Origin: Bordetella parapertussis
Lineage (GTDB): Bacteria; Pseudomonadota; Gammaproteobacteria; Burkholderiales; JACQAP01
NCBI GenBank assembly: GCA_945900965.1
Contig: CAMDKM010000016.1
Location: 1-64,000, forward strand
Length of the DNA stretch: 64,000 nucleotides
Direction of reading: 5' to 3'
Under the pieces are notes generated by a model. That model was not told the DNA's origin and ran no database searches. It saw only the letters and a program-made list of their open reading frames with translations. Below, piece after piece: positions 53,730 to 63,919 of this stretch. Each line of letters starts with the position of its first letter. Position 1 is the stretch's first letter. The translations under genes and the position numbers were made by a program.

Positions 53730-54506
53730 CTACCAGACTAACTTGCCGCCGATCAGGACCAACAGAGTGGCGAGTGCCGGACGTAGATACCGCTCGGGCA
53801 GGCGCGAGCCGAAATGACTGCCCAGATAAATGCCGGGCAGCGAGCCGATCAGCAGGCTCCCCAACAAAGGAAAATCCACCGAACCCATCGACAGGTGTCC
53901 CAGACCCGCCACTGCGGTCAAGGGCACCGCGTGGGCAATATCCGTCCCGACTATTCTCACCGCCGCGGCCAGCGGAAATAACAACAGCAGCGCCGTCACC
54001 CCGAGCGCTCCAGCGCCCACGGAACTCAGCGTCACCAGGGCGCCCAGCACAGCGCCGGTTGCAATCGTCAGTCCACGGACATTGCGTGCCCGCCAGCCGT
54101 CTGGCCGCGCGAGTTTCCCGGCCCAGCGCAGCAAGCTTTCCTTAAACAGCAGCGCCGCCGCCGTCAGTATCAAAGCCACGCCGAGTGAGAAGGTAATAAC
54201 GCCGGTCGCCCGGGTGGATGCCACATCCAGCGAGTGCAGTATGAGTACACAGATCAGCGCCGCAGGGAGGCTGCCGGCCGACAACCAGCCGACAATTTTC
54301 CAATCGATGTTGCCGCGTCGGCCATGCACCCAGATCCCGGCAGATTTGGTAATGGACGCGTAGAGCAGATCGGTGCCAACGGCGGTGGCCGGATGAATGC
54401 CGAATCCAAGCACCAGAAGGGGCGTCATGAGCGAACCACCACCCACGCCGGTGACTCCGACAATAAAGCCGACTATGAATCCCGAGACGGTATAGGCAAT
54501 TTCCAT
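53730..54506 (-). CDS. TauE/SafE-family membrane transporter
   Basis: 258 residues from the ATG at 54506 (MEIAYTVSGFIVGFIVGVTGVGGGSLMTPLLVLGFGIHP). Eight or so transmembrane segments are visible, and the two GVTGVGGGSLMTPLLV / LVTLSSVGAGALGVTALLLLFP halves carry the family repeat. Members export sulfite or organosulfonates, or take up sulfate. It is the first gene of the cys operon, so sulfite export or sulfate import to balance the pathway is likely (inference). The reductase gene follows 33 bp later. Confidence 0.9.
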   Translation of the reverse strand: MEIAYTVSGFIVGFIVGVTGVGGGSLMTPLLVLGFGIHPATAVGTDLLYASITKSAGIWVHGRRGNIDWKIVGWLSAGSLPAALICVLILHSLDVASTRATGVITFSLGVALILTAAALLFKESLLRWAGKLARPDGWRARNVRGLTIATGAVLGALVTLSSVGAGALGVTALLLLFPLAAAVRIVGTDIAHAVPLTAVAGLGHLSMGSVDFPLLGSLLIGSLPGIYLGSHFGSRLPERYLRPALATLLVLIGGKLVW

Positions 54507-54603
54507 GGCTGATGTCCCCGCTCGTTCGCGAGGCATTCTTATGCTTGGTGTACAAGTCCCGCCATCTTAGGCAGGCATCCTTATATTGCCAACGAATATT
54601 CAG

Positions 54604-54620
54604 TTAGTATTAAATACTAA
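54604..54620. promoter_or_regulatory. Perfect 17 bp palindrome, probable CysB operator
   Basis: TTAGTATT-A-AATACTAA lies between the divergent cys operon (starting at 54506) and the CysB-family gene (54662). LysR-type regulators usually bind such dyads next to their own gene, so it may control both. The AT-rich surroundings fit promoters on both strands. Binding by this CysB is inferred from location. Confidence 0.6.
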
Positions 54621-54661
54621 TTGGTTATTTGGATCCTTCCACACGGCCAGGGAGCGCAGCC

Positions 54662-55588
54662 ATGAAACTTCAGCAACTACGCTATATCTGCGAGGTAGCC
54701 CGACAAAACCTCAACCTTTCCACCGCCGCGGAAGCATTATTTACTTCGCAACCCGGGATCAGCAGGCAAATTCGCAGCCTGGAAGAAGAACTGGGTGTGG
54801 ACATTTTTGTGCGCCATGGCAAGCGCGTGGTGGCGGTCACCGAACCCGGACAAGCCATCCTGGACATCGCACAGCGCATGCTCAAGGACGTCGAGAATCT
54901 GAAACAGGTCGGCGAGGAGTTCACCGAGGAAGATCATGGCCACCTCAGCATCGCCACGACCCATACTCAGGCCCGTTATGCGCTGCCTCAGGTGATCCAG
55001 AAATTCACCAAACGCTACCCCGGTGTGCGTCTGTCCTTGCGCCAGGGAAGTCCCACCCAGATATCCGAATACGTGGTATCCGGCGAAGCCGATATGGCCA
55101 TCGCCACCGAGGCGATGGAACATTACGACAAGCTGGTGACGCTACCCTGCTACCAGTGGAATCGTTGCGTCCTGGTTCCCCCCGCACATCCACTGCTCAA
55201 AATGAAAAAGCTCACGATCGAGGCGATCGCCTCGTTTCCAATCATTACCTACGATTTTGCCTTCACCGGTCGCACCAAGATCAATCAGGCATTCACGGAC
55301 AAGGGATTGAAGCCCAACGTGGTACTGACCGCCATTGACTCGGACGTCATCAAGACCTACGTTGAACTCGGATTGGGAGTGGGCATCGTCGCCATGATGG
55401 CCTTCGACCCCAAGCGCGACAGCCATGTCAAGGCGATCGACGCCAGCCATCTCTTTGAACCGAGCACCACCCGCATCGGCATTCGCAGGAATAGTTACCT
55501 GCGAGGCTATACCTACGACTTTATCGAAATGTTCGCCCCGCACCTGTCTCGTATGGTTGTCGATGAGGCAATGCACTCCAAGGGATAA
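54662..55588 (+). CDS. cysB: CysB-family LysR-type transcriptional regulator
   Basis: 308 residues from the ATG at 54662 (GGGAGCG upstream). The N-terminal winged HTH is LQQLRYICEVARQNLNLSTAAEALFTSQPGISRQIRSLEEELGV, matching CysB/Cbl rather than other LysR proteins. The sensor domain has IATTHTQARYALPQVIQKFTKRYPGVRLSLRQGSPTQISEYV, where the Thr/Gln residues line the acetylserine or sulfate pocket. It would activate the divergent sulfate-assimilation operon under sulfur limitation. Confidence 0.94.
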   Translation: MKLQQLRYICEVARQNLNLSTAAEALFTSQPGISRQIRSLEEELGVDIFVRHGKRVVAVTEPGQAILDIAQRMLKDVENLKQVGEEFTEEDHGHLSIATTHTQARYALPQVIQKFTKRYPGVRLSLRQGSPTQISEYVVSGEADMAIATEAMEHYDKLVTLPCYQWNRCVLVPPAHPLLKMKKLTIEAIASFPIITYDFAFTGRTKINQAFTDKGLKPNVVLTAIDSDVIKTYVELGLGVGIVAMMAFDPKRDSHVKAIDASHLFEPSTTRIGIRRNSYLRGYTYDFIEMFAPHLSRMVVDEAMHSKG

Positions 55589-55617
55589 ATCTGGCTCCCG
55601 GCGCGGGACTGGGACGC

Positions 55618-57159
55618 TCAGGACGCCCGTTTGGCAAAGTCGCGAAGTCTGAATCCCATTAGCCACAAAGTGCCCAGATAAGTTGTCGCCCCGGCAATGA
55701 CCAGGATGCCCAGGCGAATCACCCGCAACTGGGTACTGCGTTCAAGCCACCACGACTCGGTTCCCATCAAAACCCACAGCGCTGCGGCCATCAGCGCCAG
55801 CGCCAGCGCAATTTTGAGCAGGAAAATTGTCCACCCCGGCTGAGGCCGGAAAATGCCGTTACGGCGCAGCATGTGATACAAGAGACCTGCATTAAGGCAG
55901 GCGCCCGCCGAAATCGCCAACGCCAGTCCGGCGTGACGCAGATCCAGCCACATCACGAAGGCCAGATTCAGAATCTGGGTGATCGTCAAGGTAAAGAAAG
56001 CAATTTTGACTGGCGTGCGCACGTTCTGGCGGGCATAGAAACCCGGTGCCAGCACTTTCACCAGAATCAGGCCCAGCAAACCCACGCTGTAGGCCATCAG
56101 CGCCTGGCGTGTCATCAACACGTCGGCGGCGGTAAAAGCGCCGTGAAGAAACAAAGTGGAGATCAACGGAACGGCCAGCAAGGCCAACGCCACCGCGCAG
56201 GGCAGCACCAGTAGAAACGTCAAACGCAGTCCCCAATCGAGAAGCCGGGAATACTCTTCGCCGGTCTTTTCCGCGAAACTTTTCGACAGGCTGGGCAGCA
56301 GAATGGTGCCCAGAGCCACCCCCAGTAATCCGGTGGGAAATTCCATCAGCCGGTCGGCGCAATACAGCCAGGTAATGCTTCCGGTCACCAGAAATGACGC
56401 GAATATATTGTTGATTAACAGACTGATCTGTCCAATCGATACCCCGAATACCGCAGGCCCCATGAGTTTCAGAATCCGCCATACCCCGGCATCACGCCAA
56501 TTCAGCCGAAAGCGGGGCAACATGCCAATTCTTGCCAGGAAGGGCAACTGAAATGCCAACTGCAAAATACCGCCGACAAACACGGCCCAGGCCAGCGCCT
56601 TGATCGGCGGATAAAAATGCGGCGTCAGCCAGACCACAAAAACGATAAAGGAAATATTCAGCAGGGAAGGCGTGAACGCCGGAATAGAGAACCTGCTCCA
56701 GGTGTTAAGAATGCCCCCGGCAAGCGAGGTGAGTGCGATAAATAGAATGTAGGGAAAGGTAATGCGTAGCAGTTGAACCGTCATTTCAAACTTGTCCGGG
56801 GAAGACGCAAAACCCGGCGAAGTAGCATAAATAATCATGGGCGCCGCTAACACCCCTATGGCCGTCACGATCAGCAACGCCAGAAACAACAGCGTGGCAA
56901 CGTGATCGACCAGCAGGCGGGTTTCTGCTTCGCCGCGAGAGTTTTTGTACTCGCTCAGAATCGGCACAAAAGCCTGGGCAAACGCCCCCTCGGCGAACAG
57001 CCTGCGCAGCAAGTTGGGGATCTTGAACGCCACGAAAAAGGCATCGGCATAAAGACTTGCGCCAAATCCCCGCACAATCACCACATCGCGGACCAGTCCG
57101 AGAATACGCGACAGCAGGGTCATGCTGCTGATAGTTGCAAGGGCTTTAAGAAGATTCAT
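55618..57159 (-). CDS. murJ: Lipid II flippase MurJ (MviN)
   Basis: 513 residues from the ATG at 57159 (MNLLKALATISSMTLLSRILGLVRDVVIVRGFGA). No Shine-Dalgarno is evident there, and an ATG at 57192 is a possible alternative. Fourteen transmembrane segments of the MOP superfamily are apparent. FFVAFKIPNLLRRLFAEGAFAQAFVPIL is diagnostic, with the conserved Arg residues of the substrate cavity. It flips lipid II for peptidoglycan synthesis. It is divergent from rpsT, the usual betaproteobacterial order. Confidence 0.96.
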   Translation of the reverse strand: MNLLKALATISSMTLLSRILGLVRDVVIVRGFGASLYADAFFVAFKIPNLLRRLFAEGAFAQAFVPILSEYKNSRGEAETRLLVDHVATLLFLALLIVTAIGVLAAPMIIYATSPGFASSPDKFEMTVQLLRITFPYILFIALTSLAGGILNTWSRFSIPAFTPSLLNISFIVFVVWLTPHFYPPIKALAWAVFVGGILQLAFQLPFLARIGMLPRFRLNWRDAGVWRILKLMGPAVFGVSIGQISLLINNIFASFLVTGSITWLYCADRLMEFPTGLLGVALGTILLPSLSKSFAEKTGEEYSRLLDWGLRLTFLLVLPCAVALALLAVPLISTLFLHGAFTAADVLMTRQALMAYSVGLLGLILVKVLAPGFYARQNVRTPVKIAFFTLTITQILNLAFVMWLDLRHAGLALAISAGACLNAGLLYHMLRRNGIFRPQPGWTIFLLKIALALALMAAALWVLMGTESWWLERSTQLRVIRLGILVIAGATTYLGTLWLMGFRLRDFAKRAS

Positions 57160-57399
57160 GTAGGAGGCGGGGCTGTAGTCGGGCGCGGGCATTGTAACCG
57201 CCACCCGGCCGGTCATTCCCGGGCCGTCAGCCGATTTGCAAGGGTAAATCGGCCAACACCGGGCATCCAAAGTCCGGTCGGCGGTACCCATTCGCCCAGA
57301 ATTGCTGTCGGGAGGCGATCATACAAGTTGCAATCGCCCTTGCCTGCCAGTACCATATGCACCTTTTTTGCACGTCCCTCCAGTTAAGGACCGATCCGA

Positions 57400-57663
57400 A
57401 TGGCCAATATTGCTTCCGCCAAGAAACGCGCCCGTCAGGCAGTCAACCGTCGCGCCCACAACGCCAGTCTGCGTACCGAGATGCGCAGTGCCATCAAGGC
57501 AGTCAAGAAAGCGATCGCCGGGGGCGACAAGAAAGCCGCCCAGGAACAACTTCGCGATTCTCAGAGCCGCATAGACTCGATCGCCGATAAACGTATCGTG
57601 CATAGAAACACCGCTTCCCGGCAAAAAAGCCGCCTGTCGGCCGCCATCAAAGCGATGCACTGA
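57400..57663 (+). CDS. rpsT: 30S ribosomal protein S20
   Basis: 87 residues, very basic: [39 protein letters not shown] and [24 protein letters not shown] match S20 in length and sequence. AAGGA lies before the ATG. It binds 16S rRNA early in small-subunit assembly. The gene is followed by a hairpin terminator and transcribed away from murJ. Confidence 0.98.
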   Translation: MANIASAKKRARQAVNRRAHNASLRTEMRSAIKAVKKAIAGGDKKAAQEQLRDSQSRIDSIADKRIVHRNTASRQKSRLSAAIKAMH

Positions 57664-57696
57664 CTCGGCACTTCTCCTGCAACAACGCATTGCCCG

Positions 57697-57722
57697 ACAA
57701 AGCCCGCCTGTGCGGGCTTTGT
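57697..57722 (+). terminator. Terminator hairpin after rpsT
   Basis: A perfect 11 bp stem ACAAAGCCCGC / GCGGGCTTTGT (57697-57707 and 57712-57722) with a CTGT loop lies 34 bp after rpsT. The following tract TGTCTTC is poor in T, so termination may be partial. Confidence 0.8.
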
Positions 57723-57907
57723 TGTCTTCGCGGACTCGGATTGCCTCCCGACCGGGGCATGAACAACGAGCCGCAGCCACTCGAAATGCTTGCATCCCCG
57801 TACCGAATTGGATAAATATAGCGTGCTCGAAGCAGTCGACATCACCTACGGCGGCATAATTGCCGCCGTAGGTTTTTGCATTTCTTGATATCCATCGTGC
57901 GGACAAC

Positions 57908-59098
57908 ATGATGCAACACCTAATGAATACCTATAGCCGGCTGCCCGTTGCTTTTGGGCGCGGTCAGGGCTCCTGGGTCTGGGATACCGCCGGAAAACGC
58001 TACCTGGATTGTGTGACCGGTATCGCGGTCAACGGCCTTGGGTACTCCCATCCGCGCCTGGTCGCCGAAATCGCCGCACAGGCCGGGCGGATCATGCATG
58101 CCTCGAATCTGTACCAGATTCCCGAACAGGAAACGCTGGCGGCGCGGCTGTGCGAGCTATCGGGTATGGACAATGTTTTTTTCTGCAACTCCGGCTGCGA
58201 AGCCAACGAGGCAGCGATCAAACTGGCCCGTCTGTACGGACACCACAAAGGCGTGGAGTCCCCAGCCATCGTGGTCATGGAAAAAGCCTTTCACGGCCGC
58301 ACCATGGCCACTCTATCCGCCACCGGCAGCCGCAAGGTGCAGGCCGGATTCGAACCGCTTCTGGGGGGATTCCTGAGGGTGCCCTATAACGACCCGGCCG
58401 CGTTCGAATCGGTTGCCGCCAATCCGAATGTGGTCGCGATCCTGGTGGAACCAACGCAGGGCGAAGGCGGTGTCATTGTCCCGGCCGACGGCTACCTCGC
58501 GCAACTCAGAGCACTCTGCGATCGTAAGGGGTGGTTGCTCATGCTCGACGAAGTGCAGACCGGGATGGCGCGCACCGGAAAATGGTTCGCGCACCAGCAT
58601 CTGGATATCAGGCCTGACGTCATGACCCTTGCCAAGGGACTGGGCAACGGTTTCCCGATCGGCGCCTGTCTGGCTCGCGGTGCCGCGGCCAGCGTCTTTA
58701 CTCCGGGCAAGCACGGGTCAACTTTTGGCGGCAATCCGCTGGCCTGTGTGGCCGCGCTCACGACCCTGGCAATTATCGAAGACGAGGCCCTGATCGAACG
58801 CGCGGCCCTGCTCGGCAATAAAATCCTCCTGGATCTCGGCAATCGCCTCGCCGGCTTGAGCGGAGTCTGGGAAATCCGCGGCAAGGGACTCATGATCGGC
58901 GTGGAGCTTGATCGCTCGTGCCCCGAATTGGTGGAACAAGGCCTCGCCGCGGGGCTTCTGATTAACGTCACGGCGGATAACGTGGTCAGACTGCTGCCAC
59001 CTCTGAACATGAAAGATTCGGAAGTCGAGATGTTGATCGATGGCGTGACTGGGCTCATCCGAGGGTTTCTCGCCACGCCAACCGCCGTCGCGGCTTGA
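57908..59098 (+). CDS. argD: Acetylornithine aminotransferase
   Basis: 396 residues of class III PLP aminotransferases. CNSGCEANEAAIKLARLYGH binds PLP phosphate, LMLDEVQTGMARTGKWFA carries the cofactor Asp, and MTLAKGLGNGFPIGA contains the Schiff-base Lys. The opening MNTYSRLPVAFGRGQGSWVWDTAGKRYLD fits ArgD. It makes N-acetylornithine in arginine synthesis, and may also serve lysine synthesis. argF follows 12 bp downstream. The start may be the internal ATG (MNTYS) a few codons in. Confidence 0.95.
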   Translation: MMQHLMNTYSRLPVAFGRGQGSWVWDTAGKRYLDCVTGIAVNGLGYSHPRLVAEIAAQAGRIMHASNLYQIPEQETLAARLCELSGMDNVFFCNSGCEANEAAIKLARLYGHHKGVESPAIVVMEKAFHGRTMATLSATGSRKVQAGFEPLLGGFLRVPYNDPAAFESVAANPNVVAILVEPTQGEGGVIVPADGYLAQLRALCDRKGWLLMLDEVQTGMARTGKWFAHQHLDIRPDVMTLAKGLGNGFPIGACLARGAAASVFTPGKHGSTFGGNPLACVAALTTLAIIEDEALIERAALLGNKILLDLGNRLAGLSGVWEIRGKGLMIGVELDRSCPELVEQGLAAGLLINVTADNVVRLLPPLNMKDSEVEMLIDGVTGLIRGFLATPTAVAA

Positions 59099-59110
59099 TC
59101 GCAGGTAGTC

Positions 59111-60037
59111 ATGGGATTACCAAAACATTTCCTGCAATTGAACGATTTCTCTCTCGAGGAAATCGAACACGTCTACGACCGCACGCGCTGGATCAAGGAT
59201 CAGTTCAAGGCCTATCGGGCCTACCATCCCCTGTTCGACCGCTCCCTTGTGATGATCTTCGAAAAACAGAGCACCCGTACCCGTCTGTCCTTTGAGGCCG
59301 GCATGCAGCAGATGGGGGGCTCGGCAATATTTCTCAATACTCGCGACTCGCAGCTCGGCCGCGGTGAACCGGTGGAAGATGCGGCGCAGGTCATTTCAAG
59401 GATGTGCGACATCGTGATGATCCGCACCTTCGAACAATCGATCATCGAGCGCTTTGCCGCCCATTCCCGGGTGCCGGTGATCAACGGCCTCACCAACGAA
59501 TACCATCCCTGCCAGATCCTCGCGGATATTTTTACCTTCATCGAACGCCGGGGCTCCATTCGGGGCAAAACCGTGGCATGGATAGGCGACTCCAATAATG
59601 TCTGCAATACCTGGTTGCAGGCGGCCGAGGTGTTCGATTTCAATGTGCACGTTTCCACGCCACCTGGTTATGGCGTGGAACCGGAGCGCGCCGGCCTCTA
59701 CGGCACGGATCATTACGAGGAGTTTGCCGATCCGATGGAGGCGGCACGTGGCGCGGACCTGGTCACCACCGATGTGTGGACCAGCATGGGATTCGAATCG
59801 GAAACCGAGGAACGTCATCGCGACTTCGAAGATTGGCAGGTCGATAGCGACATGATGAAAATCGCCCATCGCGACGCGCTGTTCATGCACTGCCTGCCGG
59901 CGCATCGTGGCGAGGAAGTCGAGCCGGACGTCATCGACGGCCCTCAAAGCGTGGTATGGGATGAAGCGGAGAACCGGCTTCATACCCAGAAAGCATTGCT
60001 GGAATATCTGATCCTGGGAAAAGTCGCATCAAGCTAA
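59111..60037 (+). CDS. argF: Ornithine carbamoyltransferase
   Basis: 308 residues. The carbamoyl phosphate site is FEKQSTRTRLSFEAGM, the ornithine-binding motif is FMHCLPAHRGEEV, and NGLTNEYHPCQILADIFT is also diagnostic. It converts ornithine and carbamoyl phosphate to citrulline. It lies between argD and argG with the MORN gene inserted before argG. Standard length and no missing key residue. Confidence 0.97.
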   Translation: MGLPKHFLQLNDFSLEEIEHVYDRTRWIKDQFKAYRAYHPLFDRSLVMIFEKQSTRTRLSFEAGMQQMGGSAIFLNTRDSQLGRGEPVEDAAQVISRMCDIVMIRTFEQSIIERFAAHSRVPVINGLTNEYHPCQILADIFTFIERRGSIRGKTVAWIGDSNNVCNTWLQAAEVFDFNVHVSTPPGYGVEPERAGLYGTDHYEEFADPMEAARGADLVTTDVWTSMGFESETEERHRDFEDWQVDSDMMKIAHRDALFMHCLPAHRGEEVEPDVIDGPQSVVWDEAENRLHTQKALLEYLILGKVASS

Positions 60038-60053
60038 CCTAAAGGAGCCGAAC

Positions 60054-60566
60054 ATGAACACTTGGAACGTTTTTGCACGTCTGATGTTGTGGCTGTCGAT
60101 GTTATTCGCCGCCGCATGCTGGGCGGAAGACGACTTGACCTGGATTGCCGACAAGAATGGCTGCAAAGTCGCCAATCCTTTCCCGCAGCCCGATGAAACC
60201 ATCACCTGGACCGGCAAATGCAAGAACAGCTTTGCCGACGGCGAGGGCGTGCTGGAGTGGTCCGTCAATGGAAAGCTGGCGGACCGCTATGAAGGATCCA
60301 TGAAACTCGGCTGGGCCGAAGGCAAGGGCACCCTGATCCGCAGCGAGGGCAGCCGTTACACCGGTGACTGGAAACGCAGCATGCAAGAGGGAAATGGCCA
60401 GCTCGACGCGCCGGACGGCAGCACCTATACCGGGCAATGGAAGGCAGGTAAACCGCACGGCGCCGGACGCTACAAGACGCCCGATGGCCGGGTTATTACC
60501 GGCGAATGGCTCGACGGCGAATTCCAGGGCGACGAAGAATTCGAAGAGAATCTCAATAGAACCTAG
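60054..60566 (+). CDS. Exported MORN-repeat protein
   Basis: 170 residues, AAAGGAG before the ATG. A signal peptide ([17 protein letters not shown]) precedes about four MORN-like repeats at 60-155: [49 protein letters not shown] and [16 protein letters not shown] repeats bind lipids or other proteins. It lies 16 bp after argF and 23 bp before argG, so it is almost surely cotranscribed with the arginine genes. A role in arginine synthesis is not evident from its sequence. Confidence 0.85.
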   Translation: MNTWNVFARLMLWLSMLFAAACWAEDDLTWIADKNGCKVANPFPQPDETITWTGKCKNSFADGEGVLEWSVNGKLADRYEGSMKLGWAEGKGTLIRSEGSRYTGDWKRSMQEGNGQLDAPDGSTYTGQWKAGKPHGAGRYKTPDGRVITGEWLDGEFQGDEEFEENLNRT

Positions 60567-60589
60567 CAACCGAAAGATCGAGATACCAC

Positions 60590-61822
<1,233 letters not shown>

Positions 61823-61918
61823 GCGTGGAGCAGCGGCGAGGGCTTTGTCCTTGCCACCGACAGGCGCAGAATGACCCCTGTTGACCGTTCCCCGTTCACC
61901 GTTTACCGGCAATATGCC

Positions 61919-62404
61919 ATGCCAAGCTTCGATATCGTTTCCGAAATCAACCAGGTCGAACTGAGGAACGCCCTCGAGCAGACCAACAAGGAAGTCACCA
62001 ATCGCTTCGATTTCAAAGGCTCGGATGCCCGGGTCGAGCAGGGTGACAAAATATTGACCGTTTTTGCCGACGACAACTTCAAGCTCAATCAGGTTTATGA
62101 AGTTTTACTGGGCAAGATGGCCAAGCGTGGGATCGATGTGCGATGCCTGGAGCGCGAAAAAGTCGAAACCATCAGCGGCGACAAAGTCAAACAGGTCATT
62201 ACCGTCCGGGTCGGCATCGAGCAGGAACTCGGCAAAAAAATCCAGAAGATGATCAAGGACGCGAAACTCAAGGTCCAAGCCAGCATCCAGGGTGATGCCG
62301 TACGGGTATCCGGTGCCAAGAAAGACGAACTGCAGCAAGTCATCACGCTGATCAAAAAGACCATCACCGATTTCCCGGTGCAGTTCAATAACTTCAGGGA
62401 CTGA
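61919..62404 (+). CDS. yajQ: YajQ family cyclic-di-GMP-binding protein
   Basis: 161 residues from the ATG at 61919; the frame from 61871 includes repeat [43 protein letters not shown] and [56 protein letters not shown] match YajQ, whose two RNP-like domains bind nucleotides and, in Xanthomonas, cyclic di-GMP. The final [11 protein letters not shown] is invariant. It lies 96 bp after argG, across CGTTCACC-type repeats. Regulatory targets here are unknown. Confidence 0.95.
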   Translation: MPSFDIVSEINQVELRNALEQTNKEVTNRFDFKGSDARVEQGDKILTVFADDNFKLNQVYEVLLGKMAKRGIDVRCLEREKVETISGDKVKQVITVRVGIEQELGKKIQKMIKDAKLKVQASIQGDAVRVSGAKKDELQQVITLIKKTITDFPVQFNNFRD

Positions 62405-62412
62405 AGATAAGA

Positions 62413-62475
62413 CAGGGGCGAGGGACGGGGGACGAGGAATCTCGTCTCCATTATCCTTACGCCTCACGCCGCGCA
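62413..62475. repeat. GGGACGAGG and GCCTCACGCC words after yajQ
   Basis: GGGGCGAGGGACGGGGGACGAGG (62416-62438) repeats the words seen at 20340-20405. CCTTACGCCTCACGCC (about 62456-62471) repeats those in dnaE2 and after lexA. It shows that the two word families occur side by side. Confidence 0.6.
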
Positions 62476-62521
62476 TCAGAAGACTGAAGACAGAGGACGG
62501 ATGACAGACAAAGCGTCTCTA

Positions 62522-63226
62522 TCACGCCACCCCCTTCATCCAGCGGTCATAAAGCCGGGCGGCGACCGCGCGCAGGGCCGCGAGCTTTTCCTTCATTCCT
62601 TGTGTCATTTGCTCGGGCGCCTGTACCGCAGGGCCTGGACTTGCCACGATTTCCCCGCCGTCGTTTTTGCACCACGTTTGAATCAATTCTTCGGTCATTT
62701 CGACATGGCATTGCATGCCGAGATTCTTGCCAATGACGAAGCCCTGATTTTCGCAGTGCCGGTTGCCCATGATTCGCACCGCGCCAGGCGGAATGGAAAA
62801 GGTCTCGCCATGCCAGTGAAAGGATTCGAATGACTCGATATCTGGCCCGAACCAGTCGCGCGCGACCGGATGTTCGGCGATCTGAATTTCGCCCCAGCCG
62901 ATTTCCTTGACGGGATTGCGGCGTACCGTGCCGCCGAGCGCCTTGGAGATCAGCTGGCCCCCGAGGCAATGGCCCAGAACCGGAATATCCTGCGCTGTGC
63001 CGTAGCGAATCAGCTCCAGCACCGGAGGAATCCAGGGCAATGGATCGTTGACGCTCATCGGGCCACCCATAAATACCAACGCGCTGAATGCGCCGGGATC
63101 GGCCGGCACCGCCTCGCCACGATCGACGGCAATCAATCTCCATGGCACGCCGCGCGAATCCAGATACGTGGCAAAATAACCCGGCCCTTCGGTGGGAGAA
63201 TGTCTGAATATGGCAACCGGCTTCAT
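62522..63226 (-). CDS. Class I glutamine amidotransferase-like protein
   Basis: 234 residues from the ATG at 63226 (MKPVAIFRHSPTEGPGYFATYL). The nucleophile is Cys in PVLGHCLGGQLISKALGG, and the His-containing motif is ESFHWHGETFSIPPGA, typical of GuaA-type class I amidotransferases. Stand-alone members of this group (GMP synthase-like, often called YfeJ-type) have uncertain acceptors. It is divergent from the retropepsin-like gene with a 16 bp gap, so their promoters overlap. Confidence 0.9.
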   Translation of the reverse strand: MKPVAIFRHSPTEGPGYFATYLDSRGVPWRLIAVDRGEAVPADPGAFSALVFMGGPMSVNDPLPWIPPVLELIRYGTAQDIPVLGHCLGGQLISKALGGTVRRNPVKEIGWGEIQIAEHPVARDWFGPDIESFESFHWHGETFSIPPGAVRIMGNRHCENQGFVIGKNLGMQCHVEMTEELIQTWCKNDGGEIVASPGPAVQAPEQMTQGMKEKLAALRAVAARLYDRWMKGVA

Positions 63227-63242
63227 CCTTCGGAACCCCTGC

Positions 63243-63893
63243 GTGAAAATCAAGTTGGCAAATGTTACGGCAGTTCTGCTTGGCCTTCTTGTGTTGCCAC
63301 GGATTTGGGCCGCAGATGTCAGCGTGGTCGCACTTTTTCCGGACAAGGCCGTGCTCATCGTCGATCAAGGCAAACCCAAAACCGTGCAAAAAGGGCAGAC
63401 CTATAATGGCGTCACATTGCTCGCCGCGGACACCGAAGCGGCCGTGATTCAAGTGGAGGGAAAAATCCGCCGCCTGAAAATTGGTGAAGGTGTGTACAGC
63501 GCGAAGACGACACAGAATTCACGCGCATCCGTCACCTTGACACCCAATGGCAGCGGCCATTTCATCACCATGGGCAGCATCAACGGAGCCTCGGTGAGAT
63601 TTTTGCTCGACACCGGGGCCACACTGGTTTCCATGGGTGCGGAAGACGCCAAACGGGCAGGTATCAACTACCTGGCTGGCGAGCGCGGCTACTCCCAGAC
63701 AGCCAACGGACTGGCCCCGGTCTACAGAGTGCGGCTGGCCGAAGTAAAACTCGGCGACATCACATTGCGCGACATCGAGGGTTTGGTACATGCCGGCAAT
63801 GCCTTGCCGATGGTCCTGCTCGGCATGAGCTTCCTGGGCCGTCTTGAAATGCGCCGCGAGGGCGATAGCATGACCCTGACAAAACGCTTCTAA
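63243..63893 (+). CDS. Exported retropepsin-like aspartic protease
   Basis: 216 residues from a GTG at 63243; an ATG at 63210 is also in frame. A signal segment ([21 protein letters not shown]) precedes a small N-terminal domain and then a single retropepsin lobe with the catalytic [13 protein letters not shown] (DTGA). The C-terminal flap region reads [18 protein letters not shown]. Such TIGR02281-type bacterial proteases must dimerise to be active. The physiological substrate is unknown. The NIPSNAP-type gene follows after 26 bp. Confidence 0.85.
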   Translation: MKIKLANVTAVLLGLLVLPRIWAADVSVVALFPDKAVLIVDQGKPKTVQKGQTYNGVTLLAADTEAAVIQVEGKIRRLKIGEGVYSAKTTQNSRASVTLTPNGSGHFITMGSINGASVRFLLDTGATLVSMGAEDAKRAGINYLAGERGYSQTANGLAPVYRVRLAEVKLGDITLRDIEGLVHAGNALPMVLLGMSFLGRLEMRREGDSMTLTKRF

Positions 63894-63919
63894 AACCGCT
63901 TTACAACGAGGAGAACAAA

